From assembly GCA_026983775.1 (NCBI GenBank), contig JALSTK010000109.1, positions 62,001-126,000 on the forward strand: a stretch of DNA of 64,000 nucleotides. Direction: 5' to 3'. Source of the stretch: Calditrichia bacterium (GTDB taxonomy: Bacteria > Calditrichota > Calditrichia > Calditrichales > Calditrichaceae). Below are positions 18,451 to 28,136 of this stretch, in pieces. The notes under the pieces were generated by a model. It saw only the letters and a program-made list of their open reading frames with translations, did no database searches and had not been told where the DNA came from. The stretch's first letter is position 1. Every line of letters begins with the position of its first letter. The translations under genes and the position numbers were made by a program.

Positions 18451-19710
18451 TTAATCCAGATTAATTTCGTTTTCCCGGATAGTTGAATTAGCTACCAGAA
18501 AATCCTGTACCTTGCGACGCCGAATATCCTCTTTCACATTATTCAATAATTGTTCATTAGCTTCATAAAACTCTCGCACCTTATCATCCTTCAATTCATC
18601 CAGAAACTTCTGCACATCCTCATCGCTTACTTCGATATGTTCCTTGGCAGCGATGGCATCCTGCAGGTAATACCATTTTAGATTGAAGATCGCCTCGGTT
18701 TGATAGTGCTGACGAATCACTTCCTCTTTTATTTTAGGATCGCGCCGTTTCACATCTTCAACCACATGATCCAGGTAATTATCCACCAAAGCCTGAGGTA
18801 GATCGAAAGGATTCTCTTCGATCAGCTTCTGAGTAAGGTCCTGGGTTAATCGGTCTTCCGCTTCCACCCTGTACTGGTGTTCCAGATTTTCCCGCGTTAC
18901 GCGCCGCAGGTCTTCCACTGTTTCCAAATTTTCACTGAAATCTTTTACAAACTCATCATTCAATTCCGGAAGTTTTTCTTCTTCGATATTTTTGATCTTT
19001 ACCTTGTACATTTCCTTTTTGCCGGCGAATTCTTTCTGTGGAAAATCATCGGGATAGACTTTCTCAATGATTTTCTCTTCATCGTTTTTCAAACCGATCA
19101 ACTGCTTTTCCAGCTCGGCATCAAAGCGGCCTTCACCGATTTTCACCGAAATATTATCGTATTTTTTATTGGCAATCGGTTTCCCTTCCTCATCCAGTTC
19201 CTGCATATCCAGAACAACCAAATGCCCTTCGGCTACCGGATCATCTACCGTGATGATCTCCGCCTTTTCTTTGCGTATCCGATCAATGGTTTCCTCAACC
19301 AATTTATCGGTAATAATATACGTATCCCTGGTAAATTCGAATCCTTTGTAATTCTTTAATTCTATCTCCGGATACGTATCGAACTCGATAACAGAGAGGA
19401 GGTTCCCCTCATCATCAAAATCAACTTTCTTGGCTTCCGGAGTACCGATGATAGCCAGCTGATGTTGATCTACGGCTTGGCGCAATCCCAGGTCCACGGC
19501 ATCATCAAGGGTATAGGCTTCGATAGCACCCGCATAATTTTTTTTGATTAAGCCCATGGGAGCCTTCCCCTTACGAAATCCGGGAAACTGGGCTTCTTTC
19601 CGTACCCGCCTGGCCTGACGCTCGCGAATCGGTTCCAAATCCTCTTTGGGCATGGTGATGGTTAATTCACGTTTATAACTGTTTAATTTCTTTACTTCCG
19701 CACTAATCAT
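18451..19710 (-). CDS. tig: Trigger factor, ribosome-associated chaperone
   Basis: 419 aa. The ribosome-docking signature is present as FPGFRKGKAP (42-51) in the N-terminal domain. A central FKBP-like prolyl isomerase domain (about 150-240) begins with VAEGHLVVLDMQ, and the long charged helical C-terminal arms follow. Trigger factor binds at the ribosomal tunnel exit and holds nascent chains. Located directly upstream of clpP-clpX-lon on the same strand, as in many bacteria. The PPIase active-site region looks diverged, which is common and leaves holdase activity. A reverse-strand GAGGAAATTTTTT precedes the ATG at 19710. Confidence 0.93.
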   Translation of the reverse strand: MISAEVKKLNSYKRELTITMPKEDLEPIRERQARRVRKEAQFPGFRKGKAPMGLIKKNYAGAIEAYTLDDAVDLGLRQAVDQHQLAIIGTPEAKKVDFDDEGNLLSVIEFDTYPEIELKNYKGFEFTRDTYIITDKLVEETIDRIRKEKAEIITVDDPVAEGHLVVLDMQELDEEGKPIANKKYDNISVKIGEGRFDAELEKQLIGLKNDEEKIIEKVYPDDFPQKEFAGKKEMYKVKIKNIEEEKLPELNDEFVKDFSENLETVEDLRRVTRENLEHQYRVEAEDRLTQDLTQKLIEENPFDLPQALVDNYLDHVVEDVKRRDPKIKEEVIRQHYQTEAIFNLKWYYLQDAIAAKEHIEVSDEDVQKFLDELKDDKVREFYEANEQLLNNVKEDIRRRKVQDFLVANSTIRENEINLD

Positions 19711-19985
19711 TTAAAAAATTTCCTCCGTAAATATCTCAATTTATACAAACCTGTAATTTATATTTAATTCTTCATAAAAGCAATAAAACCGTGTCCTCAG
19801 GTATAGACCCTTCCTGCAGGCCCTGAGCAAAATTTATTTTTTGTGGAATGACGAAACAAATCCACTCGATACAGCCTTTCCGTTTTTTCTATTATCTGCG
19901 CATTTTCATTTTTATTTGTTATTGGCAGGCTTTTGTCCCTAAATTCTTTTATGATATGATAATAATCTTACTGCAGGAGCATATT

Positions 19986-21521
19986 ATGGATCAAACGGTT
20001 CATCTCATCGATCAAATTATGGATAATGCCAAGCGTATGGTCTTATCGACTTCTCTTTCCGGTAACAGTTCTGCGGCGGCGGTTTTTTACGCTCGTGACG
20101 GGCATGATTTGGTCTTCTTTACCTTTAATAACTCCCGTAAAGCCGAGCAAATCAAATTTAACCCGAAGGTACAGGCGACCATCTGGCCGGAGAACGAGCA
20201 GGGAATCCGGGGTATACAGATCGAAGGTTACTGTCGACAAATAAAAGACGCGCAGGAAATTCAAAAGGCACACCGATTGCTCTTACAAACCACGACCGCT
20301 TTTGAATCCTTAATGGACGACCCTTTTTTGAATGCCAAAAAGGTTACCGGATATTACCGTCTCAAACCGACCCGGATTAAATATATAGATTTTCAGTCCC
20401 AACAAACATTCCGTTGGCAGGAATTTCCGGAGAATCAGAAAACCATTTTCAGCGATCTGATTCAGGCCCTTACCAGCAAGGTGAGTTTATGGTTACGAGC
20501 GGTTCGGGCTCCGTTTTTTACGGCTACGCTGGTACCTGTTTTACTCGGCTCCGTTATCGCATACAGTGATCTGCATCATCTTCATGCTGCCGGCTCATGG
20601 AGTTGGTCGGTTTTCTTGCTGATTTTGTTAGGGGCTATCTTTTCTCAGGCCGGAACCAATCTCGGTAATGATTATTTCGACCATACCAGTCATAATGATG
20701 AATCCAATAATCAGTTTTCACCTTTTAACGGCGGTAGCCGGATTATTCAGGCCGGGTTGTTAGCTCCCTGGAAAGTATTTATGGGCGCCGTTCTCTGCTT
20801 TCTCGGTACGCTGGCGATCGGTTTCTACCTGAATCGAATGATCACCGGTTCCTTCTTCGCAGCCGGTCCTTTACTATGGATCGGCCTGGTCGGCGTGGCG
20901 ATCGGTTTTCTCTATACAGGCCATCCGCTTCGTCTGGGCTATCACGGCTGGGGAGAGATTTCGATCGCTCTTGGTTTCGGCCCTTTGATGGTATTGGGGG
21001 CCCATTATGTCTTAACGGCTCCTTTTTATCGGGCCCATAATCTCCCCTGGGAATGGCAAACTCCTCTGCTTGCTTCCATCCCGGTTGCCATTCTGATAAT
21101 GCTGGTGGTTTGGATCAATCAATTTCAGGATCTGCCTGCCGATAAGAAAGTGGGTAAAAAAACATGGGTAGTTCGTCTGGCCGGTTTTAAGGACAATCAC
21201 GTGGATTATGAAAAACCTTTTCTGTATTACATGTATTTTAATTATTTCAGTTTCGGCTTTATTTTGATGCTGGGTCTGATCGGTTTCATAAAACCCGATT
21301 TATCCACACCATTCGTGCTCATCTCTCTTCTACCGGTCATTCTGGTTCGTTTTGCCGTAAAACAAGGCAAGGAGTGGCTTTTATTATGGAATGCACCGGA
21401 AGCGGATCGTCGAAAATTGCCGTATGAATTACTCAGAGTAAATGTCTCTACAATCGGTGTACATCTTTTTACGGGTTTATTACTCGTTCTGGGATATTGG
21501 CTGCAAATTTTAGTTTATTAA
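19986..21521 (+). CDS. FMN-binding split-barrel domain fused to UbiA/MenA-type prenyltransferase
   Basis: I place the start at ATG 19986 (RBS GCAGGAG eight bases before) rather than 46 codons upstream, where the extra residues look non-native. That gives 511 aa. Residues 1-140 form a pyridoxamine-5'-phosphate-oxidase-like split barrel (KRMVLSTSLS, LVFFTFNNSRKAEQI, GIQIEGYCR). A membrane part with about eight helices follows from about 165. It has the two Asp-rich motifs of UbiA enzymes: NDYFDHTSHND (from residue 228) and QDLPADKK (D382 and D386). The second domain most resembles MenA, which attaches a polyprenyl chain to 1,4-dihydroxy-2-naphthoate in menaquinone synthesis. The fusion could couple flavin chemistry to quinone making, but this is inference. 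It is monocistronic and divergent from tig. Confidence 0.85.
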   Translation: MDQTVHLIDQIMDNAKRMVLSTSLSGNSSAAAVFYARDGHDLVFFTFNNSRKAEQIKFNPKVQATIWPENEQGIRGIQIEGYCRQIKDAQEIQKAHRLLLQTTTAFESLMDDPFLNAKKVTGYYRLKPTRIKYIDFQSQQTFRWQEFPENQKTIFSDLIQALTSKVSLWLRAVRAPFFTATLVPVLLGSVIAYSDLHHLHAAGSWSWSVFLLILLGAIFSQAGTNLGNDYFDHTSHNDESNNQFSPFNGGSRIIQAGLLAPWKVFMGAVLCFLGTLAIGFYLNRMITGSFFAAGPLLWIGLVGVAIGFLYTGHPLRLGYHGWGEISIALGFGPLMVLGAHYVLTAPFYRAHNLPWEWQTPLLASIPVAILIMLVVWINQFQDLPADKKVGKKTWVVRLAGFKDNHVDYEKPFLYYMYFNYFSFGFILMLGLIGFIKPDLSTPFVLISLLPVILVRFAVKQGKEWLLLWNAPEADRRKLPYELLRVNVSTIGVHLFTGLLLVLGYWLQILVY

Positions 21522-21946
21522 ATAGAGTCCTATCTGTATAGGCTACCCGTTTTTATAGGCAAGATAGCCGGATTTGCAAAAACGGCCTTAAAAAAGGGAT
21601 CGGAAGCTGCAGCAGACTCCGGTTAAATGGGCGAAAGAACTCACTCCTCTTTCCCCTCTTTTCGCATAGGGGAAGTTTAAAAATCAAATAGGCGATAATA
21701 CTGTGGGAAGGGGTGAGTGAGGGTCAATGCGTTTAGACTTACTCATGCGACAAAACCCGAGGAGCACTTCAGATCGATGGGTTCATTTTCTTATAGAAAA
21801 AATTTATCCTTTCATCCTTTGAGAGCTTATTTTTGATTCTATATCATTTTATATGGGTAAGCTAATTATTAAATTTCACAATGCTATCGATTTTTCAAAT
21901 GAAAAATCCCGGCAGATATTCGGCTAAATTACCTGAATTTTTCATT

Positions 21947-22034
21947 CGTCCCTGACGGGACGACCCAAAATACGCTCTTATCATTTCCCGCCAATAAATT
22001 GGCGGGCTAATCTCAGATTTTCCCTCCGGGAAAA
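21947..22034. repeat. Cluster of three perfect hairpins
   Basis: Three palindromes follow one another: CGTCCC-TGAC-GGGACG (21947-21962), CCCGCCAAT-AA-ATTGGCGGG (21987-22006) and TTTTCCC-TCC-GGGAAAA (22018-22034). Such triads of short hairpins are familiar as dispersed intergenic repeats in FCB genomes. No transposase gene is adjacent. Confidence 0.65.
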
Positions 22035-22129
22035 GGAATCGGCAACCGAAATATAACAGCCTTAAGGCGATATAGGATCTTTAACCGTGAACTTAATACT
22101 TTCTTACCTACCTTTACATTTAACCTGAA

Positions 22130-22275
22130 ATTCCAAAGTACAAATAACAAAAATCAAATAAATCCCAAAAAAATAACTCAAATATCAGACAACCCTTCAT
22201 CCTTTGGGTGCCTTATTAAATTTTGGATTTTGGCGCCATTGTTATTTGTTGCTTGTTTTTTGTGATTTCCAAGAT
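22130..22275. repeat. AT-rich imperfect inverted repeat
   Basis: The left arm (about 22130-22180, rich in AAATAACAAAAATCAAAT) is roughly complementary to the right arm (about 22222-22275, ATTTTGGCGCCATTGTTATTTG and on). It could be a non-autonomous element or the remains of one. Arms were matched by eye only. Confidence 0.4.
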
Positions 22276-22397
22276 ATCACTTTAGCAAATACGGCTTTCA
22301 ACCATCGCGTTCGTAGTAATCCACACGATTCGACATGAGCCTTATTTTACCTGACGGGAACCTGCCCAAGGCAAACGGCATGGAACCTTACCTATGT

Positions 22398-25271
22398 TTA
22401 TTTGAGCAGAACAAATTTTGCCTGGCCGATCTGCGTTCGTTTTTTGTTCTTAAAAAGCAAACGATAAAAATAGGTACCGCTGGACCAATTCCCGCCATCT
22501 ATATAAATCCGGTGCCGGCCGGCAGAAGTAATTGTCAGCTCCCTGCCCAATACCTGCTGTCCCAGGAGGTTAAAAACCTTAACGATGAGCTTGCCGCTCG
22601 TCCCCGTTTCGAAACGAATAACCGTCTGATTATTAAAAGGATTGGGATAATTTCCTTGCAGAATAAAATCTTTAACCGCAGCTAAACCGGCCGTCGGATT
22701 CAATCCGGTTACATTCAGATGAAAATAGGCAGTGACTGCACCCATCAGTCGGTTGCGTTCGGACTCCGTATAGATGGTCTCCAGAGGAAAACCCATATAA
22801 AAAAGTACCCCGCTTTTACTGCCTCCTGGGAAAATACCCTGGAATCGTACGGCAGCTATTTTGCCATTGGCATAGGTCATGGCCCTCTGTGCTCCATTCA
22901 GAGGCTTGATCACATCCGGATAATCTTCTTCATAGACCCCATGCGTTCCATCATCATAGTGCACGGTTAAGCTGTCGAAACCTTCACCGGCATCCATTCG
23001 AACCGTATAGGAGCCTGAATTATCTTCCACATATTCCGATTTTAGGTATTGATGGAAAAAATCCTTATCCGCCGAACTGCCTTTGTAATCCAGATCCCAG
23101 GCGATTTCCGACCCGCTGACAAACAATTGGCCACCCTGTTCCAGATAGCTTTTAACAAGGGCCTGTTCTTCCGCATCGAAGGTTTCGTCGGCTGTGCTCT
23201 CATCCCCCAACAGCCAGAAGACCGCCGGATAATCCTGTAAATGGACCAAACCGTTGATCACCGCTTCATTGGCCGCGGTTTCAAAGGGGATATGATTGGT
23301 CTGTAAAGCTCTGCCCCAAACCGCGGCAAAAGAGTGGTAGGGATGTGGCCAACTACCCTGGCTCGAACTGGTCCGGTCAAAACCGTCCACAATCAAGACT
23401 CTGGCCCGGCCATCCAGACGATAGGTACCATACGTATCCGAAGGTAAACTTTCTGAGACGGAATCCGCTTTTGCAATGGAAGTCATTCTGTAATAAATAG
23501 CCGTGCTATCCGGTAAGTCAAGATGGCAGTTATTGGAATCAACCGCCATATCAATGGTTTCCTGCCAGGTATGCGTGTCTTCGGACAATTCGATATGGAA
23601 ATTGGCTATCTCCTGCCGATCATTGGCCGACCATTGCAGGCCGGTCTGCTCCTCACCGAAATCACACAAGGCAAGGGTAGGCTGAGGAATATTGCCGGGT
23701 GTTCCCTGCATATTGATATAGTAGCGGGGAGTATAGGCCGTAATCTGATAATAGAAATAATTGGTATAGGAAACCCGCCAGTTGAATCCGGCAGATTCCA
23801 CCATATCCAGAGAGCCGTTTGGCTCATGGCCCACAATCAGACGTACATGACCCGGTTTATGGCAGATATCGCCCGGTCGGGTCTGATCCCAACTTTCATA
23901 AGGCTGAGCAATATAGTCATCCATCATTCGGGTGGAATAGTGCTGCGGCAGTTTCCAGCAACGAGAGACAAATCCCGAACAATCCACCCCGACCGCATCC
24001 GGTGAAACGGAATCGGTTGCTCTATCGCCGGCATATTTCCCATCGGCAATACCGCTTAAAAAACCGTCAATCGTGTTAAATCCGCCCCATTTGTAGGGTA
24101 CCCTCTGCATGGTTCCAACCGAGAGCCAGCCCGGAGTTTCCACATGATTGCCATAGGAGTCGGTGATGACCCCGTTGGTCAGGTTGGCACTGTTGCAGTC
24201 CCAGTGCAACTGGACATAAGAATCTCCGATAGCGAGCGCCTCATCCGGTGTAACCGGCGGAAAATCCGTGACCTTTTTCAATCCTTCCCCCGCACCCTGC
24301 CGGTTATCCCCGGGCTCCCGGATATCTGAGGGCCAATGCGCCGGAATCCGATCATAAGAGGACGGATAAGTATATTCCGTTGCAGACGACTGCGGGGACA
24401 AATTCTTTAGATCCCATTTTAAGATTTCCACCCCCTGCGGTCCGCTAATCATCTGATAAAGGTTTCCCGAATCGTCAATGGTCAAGTCCCGGTAAATCCG
24501 GGTGTAGCTATTTACGGGCATATGCACTACAGCGAGCAGTTTACCCTCTGCAGTGTAAACGCGGACCTGCCGTCTGACTTTTAAGGGTACCTGATGCTCA
24601 AATAATTCCACATGGATAAAAAGGCGGCCTTTCCCGTCCGTCCCGACCCATTGCAGACTGGCCAATCGTCCCAGGGGGAAGCGGATACGAAATTCTTCGG
24701 TCGGCAAACCGTTCTTCTTTATCTGTACCAAACCGGAAGAACCATCTAAACGGCTTAGAATAATCTGGTCGGGATCAGCGCTGAGGGAACCAATCGTCTG
24801 CACTCCTTTTAACAAACGATTCCCCTGAGGAAGAAGCAAGGTTCTTCCATCGGATAAACGAAGCGAAGCTCTCTGCTTCCCATCTGTAAAAAGAGTGCGA
24901 ATTACATCGCGTTTTTGGGGACGAAGGATGCGTTCGCTTTGCCCCGGACCAAACGAATGTACTTCGTTATCGATTAAGAGCCTGTAAGAATCGTTCGGGC
25001 CATAAAGGAAATCGCGGGAGGCTCGGGGAGCCGGAATCGCCTTCTGCAATTTCCCCTTTATAAATATCTTAAGTTTTTGATTTCCGTTATCCAGAATAAA
25101 TAAGGAATCATTACGGATACGAAAGGACTGAGGACCGTACACCCCTTCCGGTAAGCGGATTTCTTTCAGCTGATCGGCCGACGTCCCCCAGGACAGTTTA
25201 AAATAAAGGGAAGGGTTTGCCGCCCCGGAATAAGACAACATAAAAATACTCAAAACAACGATCTTAACCAT
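22398..25271 (-). CDS. Secreted multidomain protein with NlpC/P60-like peptidase and type IX sorting domain
   Basis: 957 aa. A signal peptide (about 1-18) is followed by a propeller-like region (about 20-290). Next comes an NlpC/P60-like module whose nucleophile C431 lies in AVGVDCSGFVSRCW, with a histidine in PGHVRLIVGH about 50 residues later. A fibronectin-like part and a glutamine-amidotransferase-like fold (VFWLLGDESTADE, QGGQLFVSGSE) occupy about 550-800. The C-terminus GNYPNPFNNQTVIRFE to SSGTYFYRLLF is a type A sorting domain, so the protein should cross the outer membrane by the type IX system. Bacteroidetes relatives are often labelled xanthan lyase, a name without support here. A role in cutting peptidoglycan peptides or other amide links outside the cell is plausible. 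It lies 47 bases after the lytic transglycosylase and is probably co-transcribed with it. Confidence 0.85.
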   Translation of the reverse strand: MVKIVVLSIFMLSYSGAANPSLYFKLSWGTSADQLKEIRLPEGVYGPQSFRIRNDSLFILDNGNQKLKIFIKGKLQKAIPAPRASRDFLYGPNDSYRLLIDNEVHSFGPGQSERILRPQKRDVIRTLFTDGKQRASLRLSDGRTLLLPQGNRLLKGVQTIGSLSADPDQIILSRLDGSSGLVQIKKNGLPTEEFRIRFPLGRLASLQWVGTDGKGRLFIHVELFEHQVPLKVRRQVRVYTAEGKLLAVVHMPVNSYTRIYRDLTIDDSGNLYQMISGPQGVEILKWDLKNLSPQSSATEYTYPSSYDRIPAHWPSDIREPGDNRQGAGEGLKKVTDFPPVTPDEALAIGDSYVQLHWDCNSANLTNGVITDSYGNHVETPGWLSVGTMQRVPYKWGGFNTIDGFLSGIADGKYAGDRATDSVSPDAVGVDCSGFVSRCWKLPQHYSTRMMDDYIAQPYESWDQTRPGDICHKPGHVRLIVGHEPNGSLDMVESAGFNWRVSYTNYFYYQITAYTPRYYINMQGTPGNIPQPTLALCDFGEEQTGLQWSANDRQEIANFHIELSEDTHTWQETIDMAVDSNNCHLDLPDSTAIYYRMTSIAKADSVSESLPSDTYGTYRLDGRARVLIVDGFDRTSSSQGSWPHPYHSFAAVWGRALQTNHIPFETAANEAVINGLVHLQDYPAVFWLLGDESTADETFDAEEQALVKSYLEQGGQLFVSGSEIAWDLDYKGSSADKDFFHQYLKSEYVEDNSGSYTVRMDAGEGFDSLTVHYDDGTHGVYEEDYPDVIKPLNGAQRAMTYANGKIAAVRFQGIFPGGSKSGVLFYMGFPLETIYTESERNRLMGAVTAYFHLNVTGLNPTAGLAAVKDFILQGNYPNPFNNQTVIRFETGTSGKLIVKVFNLLGQQVLGRELTITSAGRHRIYIDGGNWSSGTYFYRLLFKNKKRTQIGQAKFVLLK

Positions 25272-25318
25272 GTGTAGTCCTTAAAAGATTAAAAAAGGTT
25301 CGCCTACAGGGGAAAAGG

Positions 25319-27529
25319 CTAATCGGCTTCATTCAAAAAACCAAGAAGTTCGGATTGTTCTATTTCAAAATTATTATTCATTAATTTGTAGGCCCAGTAA
25401 TTTTTGAGTACATGACGCACATAGGTACGTGTTTCCATATACTCAATATTTTCGATAAACATATCCAGTTGTTCCGCCCCCTTATTTTTTCTCCAGCGAT
25501 TAACCCGGTGGGGACCGGCATTATACGCAGCCAACATAAATGCTTTTTGACCGTCAAACATACGATCCAGTTGTTTCAGATATAACGAACCGAGATGAAT
25601 ATTTGTTTCAGGATCGAACAAATCATTTTTCGAATTCAGCCGGATTCCCGCTAAAGAGGCCATATCTCTGGCCGTAAATGGCATGAGTTGCATAAGTCCT
25701 AAAGCTTTTGCCCTGGACAAGGCTTCGGCCCTGAAGGTACTCTCCTGCTTGATCAGTCCCATAATCAGTTCCTTTTCCAAACCGTAGCGCCGGGCATATT
25801 TTTCCACAATCGTATCATAATAAAGCGGGAAACGCTCCTTCAGCATGAAGGCTTTTTCAACATAACTCAAGTCGCTGTAATATTTGCGGTTAATAAAATC
25901 ATACACCCGGTAGGCCGCACCGTACACTGCAAATTTTTTATAGACTTCGGCCAGAGCGATCCACTCTTCTCTGGAACGGATTTTCCGTTTACTTCGTTGT
26001 AGAATCATTAAAGCATATTTTGTACCGAGGAAATCACGAACCCGGAAAGCATACTCAAAATCGTTCATAAGATGATTCAAACCCTCTCCATAGTAAACCA
26101 GAGGATTGGGAGTCCGCCTGAATTCCTTGATCATCTCCACAGTTGTGTCCAGAACCGTCTTCATCCATAAATAGCTGTGCATGGTATAGTAATTGTCCCA
26201 GGGATTTTGTCCCAGTTCGAGGCGGATTCGATTCGCTGTTTGAGGATCGCCTAATTCCTCCGTACAAAGAGCCGCCCAGAATGCGGCCCGATCCAACTGG
26301 ATATCTTCCCACGGTTTCAGACGAATGGTCATGAATATACGGCGGGCCGTCTGCTTATCGCCCAGCCGGTAATAGGTAAATCCTTCCCGGAACAAGGCCT
26401 CTTTGGCATACCGGCTGTGCGGCCACCGATCATATACCTGATGATAGAGTCGGGCGGCCTGAGGTAACCTGGCCATCTCTTCATACAACCAGGCCGATTT
26501 CCAAACAACTTCCGGAGCCAGACGTCTGCGTGGAAAGCGTTTTGCATAATCCAGATAGGAATCGATCGCTTTTTGTTTGGCCCCGAGACGGCGGTAAGCC
26601 CTGGCTAAATAAAGCCGGATATAGGGTTCCAGTTTCTTGGATTGAAGATGATTCAATAACTTTTGAAATCCATACAGAGCCGTACGGAAATAATGACGTT
26701 CATAATAAAGACGGATTAAATTGAATCGGGCCCGTTCCTTTTGCTCCGCTTTTATAGGCTGCTGAATATACCAGGAAAGGAACCGTTCCGCTTTGCTGTA
26801 TTTTTTATTTTTAAAATACACATCAACAAAGTCGAAAAAATGATCCTTAAACCAGGAGGGTCTTGCTTCTCTCAATGAATCGGCAAACAGCAATACTTCC
26901 CGCCGCTCCGCGTACTTTTTAATAATTTGATAGGAGATGCGTTGCGCTTTATCCGCCTTCCCCAACAAGGTATAGGCCCGGCTCATCCGGATACGGATGG
27001 ATACATCGAGCGGTGGCTTTAAGCGGTAAAGATTCAGTTTACCATAATATTGAATCGCCTGTTGATACTGCTTCTCTGAAAAATAATAATTCCCTAAAAA
27101 TACGCAGACGGAATCCTGAAGAGGTGCCGGCAAATCCGTCAGGATGTTCTTTCCGACGCTTTGAGCGGAATCTTTATTCGAATGCCAGAGACTTCGGAAA
27201 TAAAAATAGACACTAAATTCGGACAAAAAGTGATCCGTTTTTACCAGTTTCCGAAATTCTTTTGAGGCAAACGCATATTGTCCGATACGGTAAGCGGCGT
27301 AAGCCATTTTAAATCGAGCCGCGGGGGAGAAGGGAGCGGAATAAATTTGATTGGCATGGCGATAGGTATCCAGAGCCCGGTTGTATTTTTGATGAGAATA
27401 AAGACTATCGGCGCGGGAAAGCAAGAGTGATTTTTCGAGGAAAGACCGTTCCTCACCGCTTAATTGATTGGTAAAGGGAATAAAAACAATGATCGTAAAA
27501 AATATAAAACCAAATAGGCGTTGCAGCAT
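25319..27529 (-). CDS. Lytic murein transglycosylase with TPR region (Slt-like)
   Basis: 736 aa. A signal peptide precedes a long alpha-superhelix of TPR-like repeats (about 30-560). The C-terminal lysozyme-like SLT domain follows, with the catalytic glutamate E596 in LIKQESTF, then ALGLMQLMPFTA and AYNAGPHRVNRW. The enzyme cleaves the MurNAc-GlcNAc bond of peptidoglycan to 1,6-anhydro ends in the periplasm. The build matches Slt70 of proteobacteria, with a repeat region of similar length. It is upstream of, and very likely in one transcript with, the secreted NlpC/P60 protein, suggesting a shared job in wall turnover. Confidence 0.92.
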   Translation of the reverse strand: MLQRLFGFIFFTIIVFIPFTNQLSGEERSFLEKSLLLSRADSLYSHQKYNRALDTYRHANQIYSAPFSPAARFKMAYAAYRIGQYAFASKEFRKLVKTDHFLSEFSVYFYFRSLWHSNKDSAQSVGKNILTDLPAPLQDSVCVFLGNYYFSEKQYQQAIQYYGKLNLYRLKPPLDVSIRIRMSRAYTLLGKADKAQRISYQIIKKYAERREVLLFADSLREARPSWFKDHFFDFVDVYFKNKKYSKAERFLSWYIQQPIKAEQKERARFNLIRLYYERHYFRTALYGFQKLLNHLQSKKLEPYIRLYLARAYRRLGAKQKAIDSYLDYAKRFPRRRLAPEVVWKSAWLYEEMARLPQAARLYHQVYDRWPHSRYAKEALFREGFTYYRLGDKQTARRIFMTIRLKPWEDIQLDRAAFWAALCTEELGDPQTANRIRLELGQNPWDNYYTMHSYLWMKTVLDTTVEMIKEFRRTPNPLVYYGEGLNHLMNDFEYAFRVRDFLGTKYALMILQRSKRKIRSREEWIALAEVYKKFAVYGAAYRVYDFINRKYYSDLSYVEKAFMLKERFPLYYDTIVEKYARRYGLEKELIMGLIKQESTFRAEALSRAKALGLMQLMPFTARDMASLAGIRLNSKNDLFDPETNIHLGSLYLKQLDRMFDGQKAFMLAAYNAGPHRVNRWRKNKGAEQLDMFIENIEYMETRTYVRHVLKNYWAYKLMNNNFEIEQSELLGFLNEAD

Positions 27530-27668
27530 GGAGCACTTCCCTGTTTTTATTCTTTCCTCATATAATCGGAATGCTCGGAACCAGCTTTATTTTAAAGAGA
27601 AGATTAGGTCAATTTTAAACGTAACTATTTAAACTAAATTTTTCGCTGTTTTATTCTTTTGAAATATC

Positions 27669-28136
27669 TCAGGCGAAATCCCGTTCCTGATTTTCTATCA
27701 TTGCCAATTTCAGAGATTTGAGGAGCAGCTCGCGCATTACCCCCTCTTCACCCGGATTAAACCGGATAATATTCTCCTGATCAGGTAGCTGCTGGCCTTC
27801 GGCGGATTTATTTTCTTCATTGGCCAGCACGAACAGGGGAGTGCTGTACCGGCTCCTGTATTGATCAAGAAACGCATTGAAGAGATCTTCCTCTCCTGTT
27901 TTCAGCAGCCAGGTGAAGGGAACCCGTGGAACAAGCTGGTCCGTAAAGGCAAGGTCCTCCTCAGATTCGAATTGTTCGATTCGATAAAAAATAACCTGTT
28001 TATCCGAAGTAAGATCGAAAAAAACATATTGCCAACCCGGCCATTCATCCAACTCCTGCCAATTTGTTTCGCCGAACAAGGATTTGGTCGTTTCCGGATT
28101 CATGGAGAAAACCGGTACTTCTAAAATCTCTTTCAC
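27669..28136 (-). CDS. Hypothetical protein, degenerate GTPase-like; third gene of PATAN operon
   Basis: 155 aa, no signal peptide, acidic. Not recognised as a named family. Its C-terminal half (PLFVLANEENK, then IIRFNPGEEGVMRELLLKSL) parallels the end of the 516-residue protein two genes upstream (SVVAVTHTENDQ, then LRFKPGSEEQIRNLLL). In both the layout fits beta strand, NKxD-like motif and last helix of a small Ras/MglA-type GTPase, but the motif residues are not canonical and no P-loop is visible. It may be a pseudo-GTPase adaptor. Its ATG overlaps the stop of the preceding gene by four bases, so expression is coupled. Confidence 0.7.
   Translation of the reverse strand: MKEILEVPVFSMNPETTKSLFGETNWQELDEWPGWQYVFFDLTSDKQVIFYRIEQFESEEDLAFTDQLVPRVPFTWLLKTGEEDLFNAFLDQYRSRYSTPLFVLANEENKSAEGQQLPDQENIIRFNPGEEGVMRELLLKSLKLAMIENQERDFA

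Larger units (their letters stand above)
21522..22397. other. Long intergenic region (876 bases) without genes
   Basis: Between the convergent ends of the prenyltransferase and the secreted NlpC/P60 gene I see no credible reading frame. It contains the hairpin cluster at 21947-22034 and an AT-rich inverted pair at about 22130-22275. A weak hairpin CCTAT-CTGT-ATAGG near 21530 could terminate the prenyltransferase transcript. Confidence 0.6.

Noticed and set aside
19848-19985. 46-codon N-terminal extension of the prenyltransferase fusion
   Set aside because: No ribosome site at 19848, the residues look non-native, and a good RBS precedes ATG 19986.
21947-22034. CRISPR-like repeats
   Set aside because: The three palindromes differ in sequence and are not direct repeats with spacers.
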